This document shows, one piece after another, positions 7,448 through 14,826 of a stretch of 39,811 bases of DNA. A program made the position numbers and the translations under genes. Numbering within the stretch: position 1 is the stretch's first letter; the number at the start of each line of letters is the position of its first letter. Location: positions 1-39,811 of the forward strand of contig JACPOD010000056.1 of assembly GCA_016185185.1 (NCBI GenBank), in the 5' to 3' direction. Source of the stretch: Sphingobacteriales bacterium. GTDB taxonomy: Bacteria > Bacteroidota > Bacteroidia > Chitinophagales > Chitinophagaceae. The notes beneath the pieces are model-generated. The model was not told the DNA's origin. It saw nothing but the letters and a program-made list of their open reading frames with translations, and searched no databases.

Positions 7448-7952
7448 GCATAGTAACTAAATTACTATGCGCTGGAAGTGCATAGGTTTCTTTTAAGAAT
7501 GAAATTCTTATTCGGGTTTCATCGTATCACTACTCTCATTGGATTCGGCACGATGATGCCTAAATATTCTTGAACCATCTCATCTGTCACATTTCCTGTA
7601 CTCCATACTCTTAACCCTATCGCCCAAAAGTGACGACCCCAATATCGCTTCTGTAAATGCGGAAATTCCATTTGCAGTTCCCGGGAACTATTTCCCTTTA
7701 GTCGCTTCACTATCTCACTTACGCTTTGTTTCGGCGCATACTCAATATTCATAAGAATATGATCCTTGCTTACTACTCACTTCAATATCTTTATATCTTC
7801 ACTGTCACATATCTGAACTACTATATCCCGGCATCGTTTCTGAACTTCTCCTGTCAAAACAGGATAACGATATTTCGTAACCCATACAATATGCCCGACA
7901 AGTTAAGAAAGATTTTATCGCTTTACTAAAGCCCTTGCACTAAAGTGCATAG
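7448..7952 (-). mobile_element. Decayed IS200/IS605-family element
   Basis: The remains of a TnpA-only insertion sequence. A broken Y1 transposase gene is bracketed by small hairpins: GCATAGTAA/TTACTATGC (7448-7470), TAAGAAT/ATTCTTA (7494-7510) and TGCACT/AGTGCA (7936-7949). The word AAGTGCATAG occurs in direct orientation at 7476-7485 and 7943-7952. IS200/IS605 elements carry subterminal hairpins recognised by TnpA and make no target duplication; which bases are the real ends cannot be fixed from one copy. No tnpB or omega-RNA partner is present. Confidence 0.65.
7508..7902 (-). pseudogene. tnpA: IS200/IS605 Y1 transposase TnpA, inactivated
   Basis: Reading leftward, the frame encodes GHIVWVTKYRYPVLTGEVQK, the conserved TnpA start, but lacks an intact N-terminus: a TAA at 7905-7903 precedes it in frame. 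At 7779-7777 a TGA replaces the residue after DIKILK, where relatives have Gly. The same frame resumes with VVSKDHILMNIEYAPKQSVS and the strongly conserved KRYWGRHFWAIG block. Near 7563 the frame slips: the annotated-looking end GIIVPNPMRVVIR is out of frame, while the adjacent frame reads HHRAESNESSDTMKPE to a stop at 7508, the more family-like C-terminus. One nonsense codon, one frameshift and a lost start make it non-functional. A 77-residue ORF (7519-7752) is only a fragment of it. Confidence 0.85.
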
Positions 7953-8060
7953 TTTTAACTAACACCTGTGACCAATAAAAAATTTTTAGCCTGTAATCTT
8001 TAACAGTAAAGCGTTACAGAATTTTTAAATCCGGTTTTAACCTGACAACAATGATTATTT

Positions 8061-8402
8061 TTATTTTTCCCTTAACCCGTCCGTTTTCCACTGCGTAAAT
8101 ACAGCAATAGTACTGTCACTTAATTTATCATGTTTAAATGGCATAAACCCTTTTTCTTCCGGGCTAAGCTGAATACGACGAATTATATTATCAATATTCT
8201 TTCTTACAGCTTCATATGTATTAAGGGGTTTCGCTCTACCCCCTTTTTCAGGAATATGGCATGGGGCACATTTTTCACCAACGATAGCCATAATATTAGT
8301 TTCGTATGTTAATGGAGCCGCAACAGTTTTTTTGGAGGAACTGCAATAACTAAATAAAATTATTATTCCAACTGTTAATACTGATATTACAAGTTTTTTC
8401 AT
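8061..8402 (-). CDS. Small haem-binding (cytochrome c-like) lipoprotein
   Basis: A 113-residue exported protein. The signal ends with the lipobox FSY-C (Cys20). The mature part has one c-type haem motif, CAPCH (Cys45, Cys48, His49). A distal Met that could be the sixth haem ligand is in the segment EEKGFMPFKH. The layout, CxxCH, then 'L.TYEAVRKNID', then 'MPF...KLSDSTIAVFTQW', resembles the small cytochrome c-like domains found in many Bacteroidota lipoproteins. It should sit in the envelope and carry electrons or act as a redox sensor; the partner is unknown. The gene stands alone and is divergent from the acyl-CoA-binding protein. Confidence 0.82.
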   Translation of the reverse strand: MKKLVISVLTVGIIILFSYCSSSKKTVAAPLTYETNIMAIVGEKCAPCHIPEKGGRAKPLNTYEAVRKNIDNIIRRIQLSPEEKGFMPFKHDKLSDSTIAVFTQWKTDGLREK

Positions 8403-8512
8403 ATTACGCTTTTTGTATTATGGCTAATATACAATTTAAAATTAAGCCACAGATCAAATAGTATTTTTTTTAAAGCAGTTGCGCTGAAAATCTTAATTTC
8501 GTAATCAAAAAA

Positions 8513-8770
8513 ATGGAAATTTTATCTCTATTTGAAAAAGCAGTAGCAGAAAGCAAAAACCTGACCGAAAGACCGAGCAATGATACTTTATTGCAACTTT
8601 ATTCTTTATATAAACAATCCACAGAAGGAGATTTACATACTGACCCTCCTTCTAATCCATTTGATTTTGTAAATAAAGCTAAATATGAGGCATGGGCTTC
8701 TTTAAAAGGAAAATCAAAAGAGGCGGCTATGCAGGATTATATTGACCTCGTTACAAAACTAAAGAGCTGA
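8513..8770 (+). CDS. Acyl-CoA-binding protein (ACBP)
   Basis: An 85-residue protein covering a whole ACBP four-helix domain. Diagnostic pieces are LLQLYSLYKQSTEGD (residues about 26-40), the FDFVNKAKYEAWASLKGKS region with the ligand-binding Lys and Tyr positions, and the final AMQDYIDLVTKL helix. ACBP holds medium- and long-chain acyl-CoA esters in the cytosol and buffers or transports them. A TAATTTCG sequence at 8494-8501 resembles the -7 box with one mismatch. The stop codon is 4 bases from the stop of the convergent glycosyltransferase. Confidence 0.93.
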   Translation: MEILSLFEKAVAESKNLTERPSNDTLLQLYSLYKQSTEGDLHTDPPSNPFDFVNKAKYEAWASLKGKSKEAAMQDYIDLVTKLKS

Positions 8771-8774
8771 TCAG

Positions 8775-9941
8775 TTATTTTTTAGCTGTTTTATACCATT
8801 GACTGAACATTTCCCCCACAGCAGTATAATTGTATTTTGCGTAAGCTGTATCAGCTATTAACTTTTTGTTGAAATTGTATTTCTGTTGTACACATTCAAC
8901 TATTATTTTGCCCAGGGATCGGGCATTATCCGATGCTGCAAAAACCCCATTTACCCCCTCCTGCACTAATTCATGCATAACTGGTATATCACTTACAATT
9001 ACGGGCACACCACACGCATTTGCTTCTGCTACCACACATCCAAACGTTTCATACTTTGAAAATAAAATCAATGCATTTGCATGCTGCATAGCGATGGCTA
9101 ATTCAGCCTGTGGCACCTCTGGTTTTATTGTTACATAATTTGTGAGTTTGTATTTTGCCGTAAACATTTCTGCTTTTACAACATCATCAGTATATACCAA
9201 TACTTTAAAAGAATAACCAAACGATGCTGCTTCGAAAAACCCCTTCCAAACTGCTTCAGGATTTTTTTGATAATCCATACGGGTAATATGAATTAAAGAA
9301 AATTGGTCTTCTGTGCTTTTTTTTACTTCTGGGAAAAAAATGCCCGTGTCCACTACATTGGGAATAACAACACAATTGGTTATTGGGGTTATTTTACTAA
9401 CGTTTTCTTTTAAATAAAAGGAAACCGTACTTATGGACAGGGCATTTGAAATTATTTTTTTCCAAATTAATTTAAACCAAAATGGTTTAGTGTAAAAATT
9501 ATCGTTCGCTTCCGGCAATAATCCACTCCAGTGTTCGGTTACAACAAAGGGGATATTATAGTTTTCCTTTAACCATACTGCAAGTATTCCCGCATTCATA
9601 GTAACATGTACGTGTACCAGATGCGGTTTACCATTTTCTGCTATATATTCAAGTATTTCCCTTTTAAACAGTTGCTGGTATTTCCGGAACGAATACATCC
9701 GATCGAATGAGGGTAAAATTAAATTAGTCGTATGATAATAGATGACCTGTTCAGTTAATTTGTCAGATACGTTTTTTGTTTTCAACACACTATTCGTAAT
9801 TTTTTTCTCTTTGTCCCTGGCTATATGAATAACCGTTATATCATGAAATAAACTTACCGCCCTGGCATGACGCTGAATAAAATCGCCATTAAATGGTGAA
9901 ATTTTATTGGGATACCAACTTACCAGCCAAAGGATCTTCAT
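8775..9941 (-). CDS. GT4-family glycosyltransferase
   Basis: A 388-residue GT-B glycosyltransferase. The N-terminal half starts MKILWLVSWYPNKISPFNGD, a typical acceptor-domain start with the Gly loop. The C-terminal half carries the nucleotide-sugar site: the EX7E motif (ETFGCVVAE) and the following ANACGVPVIVSDIP. These enzymes move a sugar from a nucleotide donor to a growing glycan at the inner face of the membrane; donor and acceptor cannot be told here. The frame is open to 10010 but would overlap the upstream flippase; the ATG at 9941 starts 1 base after the flippase stop, so the two are translationally coupled. Confidence 0.92.
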   Translation of the reverse strand: MKILWLVSWYPNKISPFNGDFIQRHARAVSLFHDITVIHIARDKEKKITNSVLKTKNVSDKLTEQVIYYHTTNLILPSFDRMYSFRKYQQLFKREILEYIAENGKPHLVHVHVTMNAGILAVWLKENYNIPFVVTEHWSGLLPEANDNFYTKPFWFKLIWKKIISNALSISTVSFYLKENVSKITPITNCVVIPNVVDTGIFFPEVKKSTEDQFSLIHITRMDYQKNPEAVWKGFFEAASFGYSFKVLVYTDDVVKAEMFTAKYKLTNYVTIKPEVPQAELAIAMQHANALILFSKYETFGCVVAEANACGVPVIVSDIPVMHELVQEGVNGVFAASDNARSLGKIIVECVQQKYNFNKKLIADTAYAKYNYTAVGEMFSQWYKTAKK

Positions 9942-9942
9942 G

Positions 9943-11247
9943 TTATTTATCTGTATTTGGTTTGGCACTGAAATGCAATACCCGTTTCCAGTCATCTTTT
10001 CTGATGCCAAATATATCTGTCAATTTGTATGGCGATTTATAAAGAAATATCCACAAAAAATAAATAGTTGTTATTGTATAGCCAATACTGCTTGCCAGTG
10101 CAGCTCCCAGGATTTTATATGCTGGTATTAGCAACAAATCAGCGATAATAATACTCACAAAGCAAAGGAAAGATCCGAATAAATTAATTTTTAGCCGGTT
10201 TTTGCCGGCAAAATACGCCGCTATAACTGTTGTATTGCAGAATAAAAATATACCCGGCAGCAGTCCTTTAAAAGCAATGCTCCCTTTTTCATAAGCATTA
10301 CCAAAGAAAACAGGGATCAACCAATCGATCAGCAATAATGACAGAAGAGCAATGAAGATATTAAAGACATTCATTACTCTGAGCAGCGAAAGCATGCTGG
10401 CTTCATTAAATATTTCTTTTTGTCCGGCTGTTCCGGGAAAGAGTATGCCGGCAAACAACACAGGTAGTATCCAAAACAATTGAGCCAGTTTAACAGCAAT
10501 TGAGTAAATACCTAACTGTTCCTCGCCATTATAATAGGCAACAAACCAGTAATCGGCACGGTATGCCAAAAATTGAATACAGTTGGTGATAAATGCAATG
10601 AGGGAGTAGGAAAAAAATAATCTCCAGTCAGCTTTTTCAGGCAAAGAAAAGTTAAACGGGCATTTTTCTGATTTATGAAAAATAAAAACTGTAATAATTG
10701 TTTGAAATAAAATAAATGATATATAGACCGTAAAATATTGATGAAATGTGTACTGGGTTTTGTTAAAATACAAAAAAATAAAAAAAAGAAAACCAATTAA
10801 GGTTAAGTAAAAAGTAATCTTATTGCTCAACGCATATTTATGATGTCCGTAAAATATAGAATGATACCTTTCACCAATTATCATACTTACAGACATTAGG
10901 GCGATGGGGAAAATGCTTTTCATACCAAACCAATATTCCCCTTTTATAAAAAAAAAGACATACCCGGCTACAAATATTAAAATAAGCTGAAAAAAAGCAA
11001 GTATCCAGGTTATTGAAATTATTTTTCCGGTCTCAATCTTTCTGCTAGCCGTTTTATATACAATACCAGCATCAGCCCCAAAGCCGGAAAAAAGATTAAA
11101 AAGAGTAACATTAACAATGATAAGCGATAACAATCCATATCCGGTTGCTCCCATTAGTCTTGAAAGTACTACAGTTGTCAAAAAGGTAACAGCAATATTT
11201 AAAACCCGGTAAATTGTATTATTAGCTAAAATATTGCCTAAACTCAT
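9943..11247 (-). CDS. Polysaccharide flippase of the MOP superfamily (Wzx/oligosaccharide-export type)
   Basis: A 434-residue integral membrane protein with about 12-14 hydrophobic segments and the family N-terminus NTIYRVLNIAVTFLTTVVLS followed by RLMGATGYGLLS. The conserved 'GYG' after the first helix and the Gly/Ala-rich middle support the MOP flippase family. It should flip lipid-linked glycans across the inner membrane. It is the first gene of the unit with the GT4 glycosyltransferase, 1 base apart. Its start is 46 bases from the divergent FkbM gene, so both promoters share that gap. The gene has long A/T runs, common in transferred glycan loci but not proof of transfer. Confidence 0.9.
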   Translation of the reverse strand: MSLGNILANNTIYRVLNIAVTFLTTVVLSRLMGATGYGLLSLIIVNVTLFNLFSGFGADAGIVYKTASRKIETGKIISITWILAFFQLILIFVAGYVFFFIKGEYWFGMKSIFPIALMSVSMIIGERYHSIFYGHHKYALSNKITFYLTLIGFLFFIFLYFNKTQYTFHQYFTVYISFILFQTIITVFIFHKSEKCPFNFSLPEKADWRLFFSYSLIAFITNCIQFLAYRADYWFVAYYNGEEQLGIYSIAVKLAQLFWILPVLFAGILFPGTAGQKEIFNEASMLSLLRVMNVFNIFIALLSLLLIDWLIPVFFGNAYEKGSIAFKGLLPGIFLFCNTTVIAAYFAGKNRLKINLFGSFLCFVSIIIADLLLIPAYKILGAALASSIGYTITTIYFLWIFLYKSPYKLTDIFGIRKDDWKRVLHFSAKPNTDK

Positions 11248-11293
11248 TAAATTGTTTGTTTCAGTAAATAAATTTACGTTTGCCAGCGATCAA

Positions 11294-12172
11294 ATGTACA
11301 AATTGAAGCGCTTATTTTTTTATATAGTCAACTCGTATGTGCAGCACTTTACATTTCCTAAACATGGCTGGAAATACTTCCGTTGGTTTTTAAAAAAAAC
11401 GGGCATTGAAAAGGAAAGATTTATTGTAAAACTTCAGGATGGGTTACGTATGTATGTTACTCCGGCTGACCATATTCAGCAATATATTTTTTGGGAACGA
11501 TATTATGAGAAACCTGCAGTAATGGTATTGAAAAAAATTATTCAACCAGATTCTGTTTTTTTTGACATTGGGGCAAATTCAGGGTATTATAGTTTGATAG
11601 CTGCCAACAAAGCCATCCATGGCAAAGTTTATAGTTTTGAACCGGCAACCCGGCACTTTCAGAAATTGCTTGATAATATTCATTTAAATAAACTCTCTAA
11701 TATCAAAGTTTTTAATACAGGCATCGGAAATAAAAATGAAAAAGCTATTTTTTATTTGTCATCAGATGAAAATTCAGGGATGTCTGGGTTAAGGCCGGCA
11801 GAAAATTTTTCGGGCAAAACTGCATTAATTGAAGTAGTACGGCTGGATGATTTTTCAGAAACAGCTTCGATTTCTTCTGTTGATATAATTAAAATTGATA
11901 TTGAAGGTGCTGAACTTAATGCACTGGAGGGAATGGAAAAGATTATTCTAAAATATAAACCAGTTTTTTTTATTGAAATGATCGGAAATCAACTACATCT
12001 CTATAATAAAACGATAGCGGACGTATTCGAATGGCTTACTGCAAGAGGCTATTCGGCTTTTGACATTGAAAAGAATTGTACTTTAACTAAACTCACATCA
12101 GCTAAAGAAGGCTATACAATATTATTTGTTCCGGAAGGTTATTCGTTTCCGGATGAAATAAAGATAAATTAA
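11294..12172 (+). CDS. FkbM-family SAM-dependent methyltransferase
   Basis: About 292 residues. The SAM-binding motif I is FFDIGANSGYYSL and the acidic loop after it is KVYSFEPATRHFQKL. The family's later signature is VDIIKIDIEGAELNALEGM. FkbM proteins methylate hydroxyl groups on sugars or other small molecules, and many sit in glycan clusters. Here it is next to a flippase and a glycosyltransferase, so glycan O-methylation is a reasonable inference. The ATG at 11294 is preferred to a TTG at 11234 that would overlap the divergent flippase start. It is followed by the Sua5-type gene after 46 bases. Confidence 0.9.
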   Translation: MYKLKRLFFYIVNSYVQHFTFPKHGWKYFRWFLKKTGIEKERFIVKLQDGLRMYVTPADHIQQYIFWERYYEKPAVMVLKKIIQPDSVFFDIGANSGYYSLIAANKAIHGKVYSFEPATRHFQKLLDNIHLNKLSNIKVFNTGIGNKNEKAIFYLSSDENSGMSGLRPAENFSGKTALIEVVRLDDFSETASISSVDIIKIDIEGAELNALEGMEKIILKYKPVFFIEMIGNQLHLYNKTIADVFEWLTARGYSAFDIEKNCTLTKLTSAKEGYTILFVPEGYSFPDEIKIN

Positions 12173-12177
12173 ACAGC

Positions 12178-12185
12178 TAATTTTG
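12178..12185 (+). promoter_or_regulatory. Bacteroidota -7 promoter box (Sua5-type gene)
   Basis: TAATTTTG matches TAnnTTTG exactly, 33 bases upstream of the ATG at 12219 and just after the FkbM stop. It supports an independent transcript and the later start codon. Confidence 0.45.
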
Positions 12186-12218
12186 CAACGCAAAAAAACA
12201 TTATTACCCGTTCATACT

Positions 12219-13190
12219 ATGCAAGCAATTATTGGTACTGATATAAGCTACGCAAAACTTTTATTACAAAAAGGGGAATTGGTTGCTATACCAACTGAAA
12301 CAGTATACGGCCTTGCAGGAAATGCGCTAAATGAAGATGCCGTAGTAAAAATTTTTACGGTAAAAAATCGTCCGCAGTTTAATCCGCTAATCATTCATAT
12401 TCCTTCTTTTGATGTCGCCCAAAAATATGTAACCGCTGTTCCGGAAATAGCAAAAACTCTTGCCCGGCATTTTTTACCTGGCCCCCTCACCCTCCTCTTG
12501 CCAAAAAAAGAAGTAATACCAGATATAGTAACAGCAGGAAGTAAAAATGTAGCCATCAGAGTTCCTGATCATATTTTAACAAGGGAATTGCTATCGCAAT
12601 TAGATTTTCCATTAGCCGCTCCCAGTGCAAATTCATTTGGTTATGTAAGTCCCACTTCTGCCAAACACGTATATGATGGCCTTAATGATAAAATTCCTTA
12701 TATACTTGACGGAGGTGAATGTATGGTGGGACTTGAATCAACGATCATAGGCTTTGACGAAAACGAAAACTTAATTCTATACCGAACGGGTGGTATTAGT
12801 ATTGAGGACATTGAAAAAGTAACCGGGGTTACCCCTGTTATAAAAACAAACGAAAGTGATTTGCCAGATACACCGGGACAGTTAAAAAGTCACTACGCAA
12901 CAGATACACCACTTTATCTTGGTAATATTTCTGAAATGATTTTAGAATATAAAGAAAAGAAAATAGCAGTTATAAGTTTTCACGAACATTTTGAAGGCAT
13001 TGACATAAATAATCAATTCATTCTTTCGCCTTCCGGGTCTTTAGAGGAAGCCGCAAAAAATCTTTTTAAAGTTTTGCGGAAAACAGATGACCTGAATGTT
13101 GATATTATTTTAACGGAACGGTTACCAGATGAGGGACTAGGCAGGGCAATCAATGATCGTCTTGGCAGGGCACAGCATATAAATAAATAA
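12219..13190 (+). CDS. L-threonylcarbamoyladenylate synthase, Sua5/YwlC type
   Basis: A 323-residue enzyme with the full Sua5 layout: an N-terminal TsaC/YrdC domain and a C-terminal Sua5 domain. Family marks are VAIPTETVYGLAGNA near the start, KNRPQFNPLIIHI, GPLTLLLPKK, and APSANSFGYVSPTSA. The linker and second domain begin around TPGQLKSHYATDTPLYL. It makes threonylcarbamoyl-AMP from threonine, bicarbonate and ATP, the first step of the t6A37 modification of ANN-decoding tRNAs. The frame is open back to 12183, but M at 12219 fits the family and the -7 box. It is convergent with the hemerythrin gene, with no gap between the two stop codons. Confidence 0.95.
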   Translation: MQAIIGTDISYAKLLLQKGELVAIPTETVYGLAGNALNEDAVVKIFTVKNRPQFNPLIIHIPSFDVAQKYVTAVPEIAKTLARHFLPGPLTLLLPKKEVIPDIVTAGSKNVAIRVPDHILTRELLSQLDFPLAAPSANSFGYVSPTSAKHVYDGLNDKIPYILDGGECMVGLESTIIGFDENENLILYRTGGISIEDIEKVTGVTPVIKTNESDLPDTPGQLKSHYATDTPLYLGNISEMILEYKEKKIAVISFHEHFEGIDINNQFILSPSGSLEEAAKNLFKVLRKTDDLNVDIILTERLPDEGLGRAINDRLGRAQHINK

Positions 13191-13655
13191 TTATTCCCAG
13201 AATTTAACAGGGAAATCAGTACAGGTTTGATGATGCAAATGCGTAAGTTTCGTTCCTGTTTCTTCCAATTCAGAAACGTTTAGTGTTTGTTCAATTAATG
13301 GGAAAAACTCTCTTTCTTCAAACCTGATATGATTTTCTAACCGCTGGTAAAACGTTTTTATTAGTCCGGTATTTGGGTTTTTTAATTGATCTAAAGATTG
13401 TTTTATCTGGCTATGGTCTTCAATCATCTTATTAAACATTACTTCCAATAAAGGATATCTTTCGATGAATTTTTTCAGAACAACTTCTTCTGCTTCAAAA
13501 TGCTCTTGTAATTCATCCTTCCATATTTGTTGAATAAACTGACTCATAAGTGCAGGATCAGCGTTTTTTGCTACACCTTTTCTTAAAATCAATACAGCCA
13601 AAAGACCGTTGTGGTGCTGCCAGCTCAGCGGATATAAATTTTCATTTCTTTTCAT
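13191..13655 (-). CDS. Hemerythrin HHE-domain protein
   Basis: A 154-residue four-helix bundle with the hemerythrin ligand pattern: WQHHNGLLAV (His14/His15), ELQEHFEAEE, MIEDHSQ, and NHIRFEEREFFP. These His and Glu/Asp residues would hold a di-iron site that binds O2 or NO, or buffers iron. It is the last gene of a four-gene unit; its ATG overlaps the stop of the upstream membrane protein by one base (TAATG), which implies translational coupling. Which ligand it senses cannot be read from sequence. Confidence 0.88.
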   Translation of the reverse strand: MKRNENLYPLSWQHHNGLLAVLILRKGVAKNADPALMSQFIQQIWKDELQEHFEAEEVVLKKFIERYPLLEVMFNKMIEDHSQIKQSLDQLKNPNTGLIKTFYQRLENHIRFEEREFFPLIEQTLNVSELEETGTKLTHLHHQTCTDFPVKFWE

Positions 13656-14056
13656 TACATAGGATGCAGTTGTATAAAATCATTCCTGTTAATATAATAA
13701 ATATACAGAAGGTAGCCGACCGGCAGAAAACTGAGTGATTGCAGAAAAATATTTCCTGTAAAGAATCCAAGCAGAAAAAACACCAATAACAGGAAGCTCC
13801 CATAAAACAACTGTACATTGCTGATGGCGCAATCCACATGTAAATAATAAGTATGAATTTGATGGTACACTAATTCTAAAGGTTTTGAAATGTGAAAACC
13901 ATCCGTAACCACCAAATGCGTATTATTATCTGTAAATTGAATGATGGTATCTTTCCCCTCCTCTACTTCATAAATTTGTTTTCCTTCCACAATAACTTTT
14001 ACTTTCGCCAGGCGAAGTAAAAGATGATTGCGTCGTTTTAGTATTACAGTATACAA
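13655..14056 (-). CDS. Unrecognised two-helix membrane protein (133 aa), TTG start
   Basis: I do not recognise this family. The N-terminal about 75 residues are a soluble beta-rich region (VKVIVEGKQIYEVEEGKDTI, then THLVVTDGFHI). Two adjacent hydrophobic segments follow (about residues 84-100 and 103-121). No ATG is available at the 5' end, so translation most likely starts at TTG 14056, 3 bases after the tpiA stop. It overlaps the downstream hemerythrin start by one base. The tight packing makes it a true gene despite its unusual start. The membrane part could anchor a small periplasmic or cytoplasmic domain. Confidence 0.65.
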   Translation of the reverse strand: MYTVILKRRNHLLLRLAKVKVIVEGKQIYEVEEGKDTIIQFTDNNTHLVVTDGFHISKPLELVYHQIHTYYLHVDCAISNVQLFYGSFLLLVFFLLGFFTGNIFLQSLSFLPVGYLLYIYYINRNDFIQLHPM

Positions 14057-14059
14057 ATT

Positions 14060-14821
14060 TTATTTTAATGCCCTTATAATTGCAGCAAACTCAGCAGCAA
14101 CCAGGGATGCTCCGCCTACTAAACCACCGTCCACATCTGGCATACCAAAAATTTCTACTGCATTGGCAGCTTTTACACTCCCCCCATAAAGAATAGAAAT
14201 TTCATCAGCTACTTCATTTGTGAATTTTGCAGCTAATACAGAACGTAAATGTGCATGCATTTCTTGTGCTTGTTGGGAAGAAGCTGTTTTACCGGTTCCA
14301 ATGGCCCAGATTGGCTCATAGGCTATAACGATTTTTTTTAACTGTTCTGCACTAAGGTGAAAAAGGCTTTCCTGTAATTGAACTTCAACAAATTCATTTT
14401 GGTTTTCTGCCTCACGGATGGCAAGAGGTTCTCCGCAACAAAAGATCGGTGTTAATCCAAAATCAAGGGCCAGGTTTACTTTTTCAGCCAGCATCTGGTC
14501 TGATTCATTAAAATATTCTCTTCTTTCTGAGTGTCCAATTATCACATATTGAATATGTAATGAAGAAAGCATTTCAACAGATGTTTCTCCCGTATAGGCT
14601 CCTGACTTTTTATTACTGCAATTTTGTGCAGCCACATAAAATCCTTTTTTATTAGCTGTTTTGCCTGCCACCATACCCAGATAAGGAAAAGGGACACCAA
14701 AAACTACTTCGTGGTTTTCTTTTAAACTATACTCGTTATCTAAAAGTTCATCCGTAAGGGTTTCTCCCTGCTGGTAGGTTAAATTCATTTTCCAGTTGGC
14801 GGCGGCAATTTGTTTACGCAT
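14060..14821 (-). CDS. tpiA: Triosephosphate isomerase
   Basis: A 253-residue TIM barrel with all catalytic residues: Lys11 in AAANWKMNL, His97 in VIIGHSERR, and Glu169 in YEPIWAIGTGKTA. The phosphate-binding loop ILYGGSVKAAN and the C-terminal DVDGGLVGGASL are intact. It interconverts dihydroxyacetone phosphate and glyceraldehyde-3-phosphate in the cytosol. It starts 5 bases after the upstream NTP_transf_4 gene and is followed closely by a membrane protein gene, so the four genes from 15996 to 13191 behave as one operon. Confidence 0.98.
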   Translation of the reverse strand: MRKQIAAANWKMNLTYQQGETLTDELLDNEYSLKENHEVVFGVPFPYLGMVAGKTANKKGFYVAAQNCSNKKSGAYTGETSVEMLSSLHIQYVIIGHSERREYFNESDQMLAEKVNLALDFGLTPIFCCGEPLAIREAENQNEFVEVQLQESLFHLSAEQLKKIVIAYEPIWAIGTGKTASSQQAQEMHAHLRSVLAAKFTNEVADEISILYGGSVKAANAVEIFGMPDVDGGLVGGASLVAAEFAAIIRALK

Positions 14822-14826
14822 AGCTA

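Noticed and set aside
7448-7470. Hairpin GCATAGTAA/TTACTATGC as terminator of the upstream gene
   Set aside because: No T-run follows, and it fits better as an end structure of the IS relic.
7726-7929. 67-residue plus-strand ORF
   Set aside because: Antisense to the degraded transposase.
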